A stretch of DNA of 25,350 nucleotides from a virus: positions 1 through 25,350 of the IMG/VR virus record IMGVR_UViG_3300032331_003108. One strand, written 5' to 3'. Position numbers and translations under genes: made by a program. The notes beneath the pieces were generated by a model, which saw nothing but the letters and a program-made list of their open reading frames with translations, did not search any database and was not told the DNA's origin. Of this stretch, positions 23,522-25,350 are shown one piece after another; the stretch's first letter is position 1, and every line of letters starts with the position of its first letter.

Positions 23522-23927
23522 TATTTAAACTTTCAATTAATTTTGTAATTCTATTTTTACCTTTCTCATTAATAGGGATTGGATTTCCTTCTTCATCAAT
23601 TCTAACAAATCTTATGTTAGTCTTTAATACAACAATTTGATTACCTGTATACACATTGTGTGCTCGAGCCTCCATATACAACGTTAATGATGTATTACCT
23701 AGTTTATTAGGATATCCATAAATCTTTAATAACTGGCCTTCTTTTGCTGGTTTCTCAAAATAGCATTTATCAATAGACACAGTTACCATTCTTGGACTAT
23801 CACATAATTGCATTGAGTAACCAGCGGCTGCTGAGTCAATCCATGCTAATAATTTTCCTCCAAATAGATTTCCATGAAAACCTAAATCAGATTTTTTAAT
23901 TGGGTGTGTATTTAATAATTCCATCAT
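23505..23927 (-). CDS. Acyl-CoA thioesterase-like hotdog-fold protein
   Basis: This 140-aa protein has the YciA/BACH hotdog pattern: FHGNLFGGKLLAWIDSAAAG (residues 17-36), where an H-x-N/D and a central-helix Asp (D31) line the active site, then SIDKCYFEKPAKEGQLLKIY, and TSLTLYMEARAHNVYTGNQI with a terminal FVRIDEEGNPIPI strand. These enzymes hydrolyse acyl-CoA thioesters in the cytoplasm. ATGs at 23927 and 23924 are both possible starts. It sits just before the 88-aa gene and thyA. A phage copy could change host acyl-CoA pools, lipid synthesis or membrane composition; this is inference. Other hotdog activities (e.g. acyl-ACP thioesterase) cannot be excluded. Confidence 0.86.
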   Translation of the reverse strand: MMELLNTHPIKKSDLGFHGNLFGGKLLAWIDSAAAGYSMQLCDSPRMVTVSIDKCYFEKPAKEGQLLKIYGYPNKLGNTSLTLYMEARAHNVYTGNQIVVLKTNIRFVRIDEEGNPIPINEKGKNRITKLIESLNNEQSK

Positions 23928-23936
23928 TTATTTATT

Positions 23937-24374
23937 TTAACAACCTATACCAGGTATTCTACGATCTGTTTCAGGTTTTCCTATATTAATATTTTCACAA
24001 TTGTAATACTTAATCCAACCTTTTTCTATCAACTCTCCAACAAGTGCTTTTAATTCTGTAACCCCATCCATATCCATCACCTCTAACGCCTCATTTATAG
24101 ATGTTCTATCATTATCATAAATTCCACGTAACCAACTAGTATTATCCCAATCATCCGTTTTCCTAGGTTGTGTTCGTTTATCTGTAAATTTGATATCTAT
24201 ACAATCAGAATAAAATTCAACCTTGTCATAGTCCCTATATATTCGTGTTACTTCAAAACAGTATTTATCAGTTTCATGTACACAACCCTCAAAATGAGTT
24301 AAATCTAATTTTACAGGTGGAGTAGTTAATTCTTTAACGTACCACTCTCCATTTACTTGTATTCTATCTTCCAT
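23937..24374 (-). CDS. 145-aa protein, unknown function
   Basis: The protein reads RIQVNGEWYVKELTTPPVKL, a Cys-containing stretch (FEGCVHETDKYCFEVTRIY), a FYSDCIDIKFTDKR strand, WDNTSWLRGIYDND, and a final helix and Cys-containing tail (LKALVGELIEKGWIKYYNC; PGIGC). It looks like a small alpha/beta fold, perhaps with metal-binding cysteines, but no family is recognised. It lies 10 bases upstream of the thioesterase gene and about 56 bases after the AT-hook protein gene, with no terminator seen between them. Confidence 0.62.
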   Translation of the reverse strand: MEDRIQVNGEWYVKELTTPPVKLDLTHFEGCVHETDKYCFEVTRIYRDYDKVEFYSDCIDIKFTDKRTQPRKTDDWDNTSWLRGIYDNDRTSINEALEVMDMDGVTELKALVGELIEKGWIKYYNCENINIGKPETDRRIPGIGC

Positions 24375-24430
24375 TTTATATATTATTTTTAATTAACTAA
24401 ATGCTTACCAAACCCCCAATACATCAATAC

Positions 24431-24964
24431 TTATATACGCTTTTTTCTACCACGTTTACCGCCTTTACTAGCCTCAACTTTGGCTTGTCGCACCGCTTTT
24501 TCTTCAGGCGTGTACTTAGATGGACGACCTCGCTTACCATTACTCTTACTATGTTTTAATGCTTTTTCTTGTTCACGTTTTGCCTTCTCTTCTACGGATA
24601 ATGGTTTACGACCTTTTTTACCCGGTGTGGTATTTTTAGGTTTAGAGATTTTAACTTCATTTGTATTTTCTTTATTACCAAATGTTTTAATTCCCAGAAC
24701 ATATGGGTGTACAATCACTTGATCTAAATCATAACTATATACACAACCACCATCACCGTAGTATACTTCAAATCCACCATTTGGAAATGTTTTTTTCTCA
24801 CCTGGATTATACATTGCTTTTAGTGTGAAATATTCGTTGGGCTCATGGAAAAAATCCGCGGGCAACACTCGTACAGATTTTACAAAGTTTTTGAATTGTA
24901 ATTCAACATCCTCATATACTTTATATGGAATGTAACCGTCTTTTAATTTCTCTATTATTTTCAT
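24431..24964 (-). CDS. DNA-binding protein with three C-terminal AT-hook-like motifs
   Basis: The first 95 residues of this 177-aa protein form a compact alpha/beta-looking domain (YKVYEDVELQFKNFVKSVRV; GGFEVYYGDGGCVYSYDLDQ). The C-terminus is a basic tail with three AT-hook-like cores: KKGRKP (116-121), KRGRPSK (144-150) and KRGRKKR (170-176), separated by EEKAKREQEK-like helices. AT hooks bind the minor groove of A/T-rich DNA. Promoter P1 sits directly upstream, with its -7 element ending four bases before the ATG, so the message may be leaderless. A role in binding or organising AT-rich phage or host DNA, or in transcription control, is inferred; no enzyme domain is recognised. Confidence 0.76.
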   Translation of the reverse strand: MKIIEKLKDGYIPYKVYEDVELQFKNFVKSVRVLPADFFHEPNEYFTLKAMYNPGEKKTFPNGGFEVYYGDGGCVYSYDLDQVIVHPYVLGIKTFGNKENTNEVKISKPKNTTPGKKGRKPLSVEEKAKREQEKALKHSKSNGKRGRPSKYTPEEKAVRQAKVEASKGGKRGRKKRI

Positions 24965-24968
24965 GTTG

Positions 24969-25000
24969 TAAATATACGACCTTTATTTTGGGTAGCCAAA
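24969..25000 (-). promoter_or_regulatory. Promoter P1, Bacteroidetes-type, before the AT-hook protein gene
   Basis: TTTG at 24997-25000 and TATATTTA at 24969-24976 are separated by exactly 20 bases (spacer GCTACCCAAAATAAAGGTCG). The -7 element ends just four bases before the ATG, implying a leaderless or nearly leaderless transcript. Confidence 0.7.
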
Positions 25001-25007
25001 CTTGTTT

Positions 25008-25208
25008 TTAGTAATCGTAACTATATTCGATGTTCACTTCGTACCCTAAGTGCTCAAGCACTTGACGTAATATGGTTTCTGTGTCTTGGTTGTTGTACGG
25101 TAATTCCACACCGTTAACAGTTGTTATTGTCCCATAAGTAGTGCAACAACCATCACTACAATCATATGTGTACTCTGTTAGGTTTATGTTTAATTTGTTT
25201 TTTTCCAT
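25008..25208 (-). CDS. 66-aa Cys-containing protein, unknown function
   Basis: The protein reads MEKNKLNINLTEYTYDCSDG, then CCTTYGTITTVNGVELPYNN, and a helix with a Tyr-rich end (ILRQVLEHLGYEVNIEYSYDY). Three cysteines in a CxxxCC arrangement (17, 21, 22) could bind metal. The pattern resembles small uncharacterised phage proteins of aquatic Bacteroidetes phages. It starts directly after the stop of the membrane-protein gene with no gap. Confidence 0.6.
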   Translation of the reverse strand: MEKNKLNINLTEYTYDCSDGCCTTYGTITTVNGVELPYNNQDTETILRQVLEHLGYEVNIEYSYDY

Positions 25209-25350
25209 TTATTTGTCTTCTTTACAGGGTTTAAAAATTCGTTGATAAATACTCATTATAAATCCGATAAACATCGCACTATAAAGTACCACAATCGTCC
25301 CAATAATCCACGCATACTTTCGTAAATTAGAATCGTAATTATTATTTGCC
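25209..25350 (-). CDS. Membrane protein, C-terminal part only (start beyond window)
   Basis: An open frame enters from the right edge and ends in TAA at 25209-25211. The visible 46 residues include YDSNLRKYAWIIGTIVVLYS, then AMFIGFIMSIYQRIFKPCKEDK, that is, one membrane helix with a short basic, Cys-containing cytoplasmic tail. It abuts the next ATG (25208), so the two genes share a transcript. The N-terminal part and any further helices are outside the window. Too short to assign a family. Confidence 0.65.
   Translation of the reverse strand, partial: ANNNYDSNLRKYAWIIGTIVVLYSAMFIGFIMSIYQRIFKPCKEDK

Noticed and set aside
24375-24430. Another host-type promoter before the 145-aa gene
   Set aside because: TTTG is present but no TAnnTTT lies at 20 bases; the best alternatives have wrong spacing.
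1-25350. CRISPR array, insertion sequence, integrase or attachment site
   Set aside because: No spaced direct repeats, transposase, integrase or terminal inverted repeats were seen; the only tandem repeat is the 40-bp pair at 2891-2968.

Overview
The window looks like part of a strictly lytic, T4-like (contractile-tailed) phage that infects a member of the Bacteroidetes, probably an aquatic flavobacterium. Evidence for a T4-type phage is a baseplate block with gp5-, gp25- and gp6-like proteins next to a gp55-like late sigma factor. Evidence for the host group is a very AT-rich sequence, starts that mostly lack Shine-Dalgarno sites, a lipoprotein with a Bacteroidetes-style SC-N lipobox, and four promoters fitting the Bacteroidetes primary-sigma pattern TTTG-N20-TAnnTTT. 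Every gene I accept lies on the minus strand, so transcription runs from high to low coordinates; the plus strand holds only shadow ORFs.

About 25.3 to 19.4 kb is the accessory, probably early or middle, region. In transcription order it has a membrane-protein fragment, a small Cys-rich protein, a triple AT-hook protein behind promoter P1, an unknown 145-aa protein, a hotdog acyl-CoA thioesterase, an 88-aa protein, thymidylate synthase (thyA), an 81-aa protein and a ClpP-like protease. Promoter P2 then serves a DUF932 protein, a CAU-anticodon tRNA (probably tRNA-Ile2) and a T5orf172/GIY-YIG-family protein. Promoter P3 leads through a folded-looking leader of about 160 nt into a 57-aa lipoprotein gene that is closed by a strong intrinsic terminator.

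About 19.4 to 16.8 kb is a regulatory block: a 144-aa unknown, promoter P4 with a purine-rich leader, a 66-aa protein, an HD-domain phosphohydrolase, a one-pass membrane protein and the gp55-like sigma factor. P4 appears to place the late sigma under the host polymerase, giving a host-sigma to gp55 to late-gene cascade.

About 16.8 to 0.2 kb is the late structural block: a 113-aa protein, gp5-like spike, 633-aa unknown, 114-aa unknown, gp25, gp6 (baseplate J), a DNRLRE-like 393-aa protein, a 115-aa coiled-coil protein, a 1250-aa protein with a LamG-like domain, an 814-aa beta-rich protein, a 217-aa conserved structural protein and two paralogous 348/302-aa proteins. Many of these genes are joined by one-base TAATG stop/start overlaps, and several transcription-unit gaps hold a TATTTATAA motif, a possible late promoter. 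The window begins inside a GIY-YIG endonuclease-like gene.
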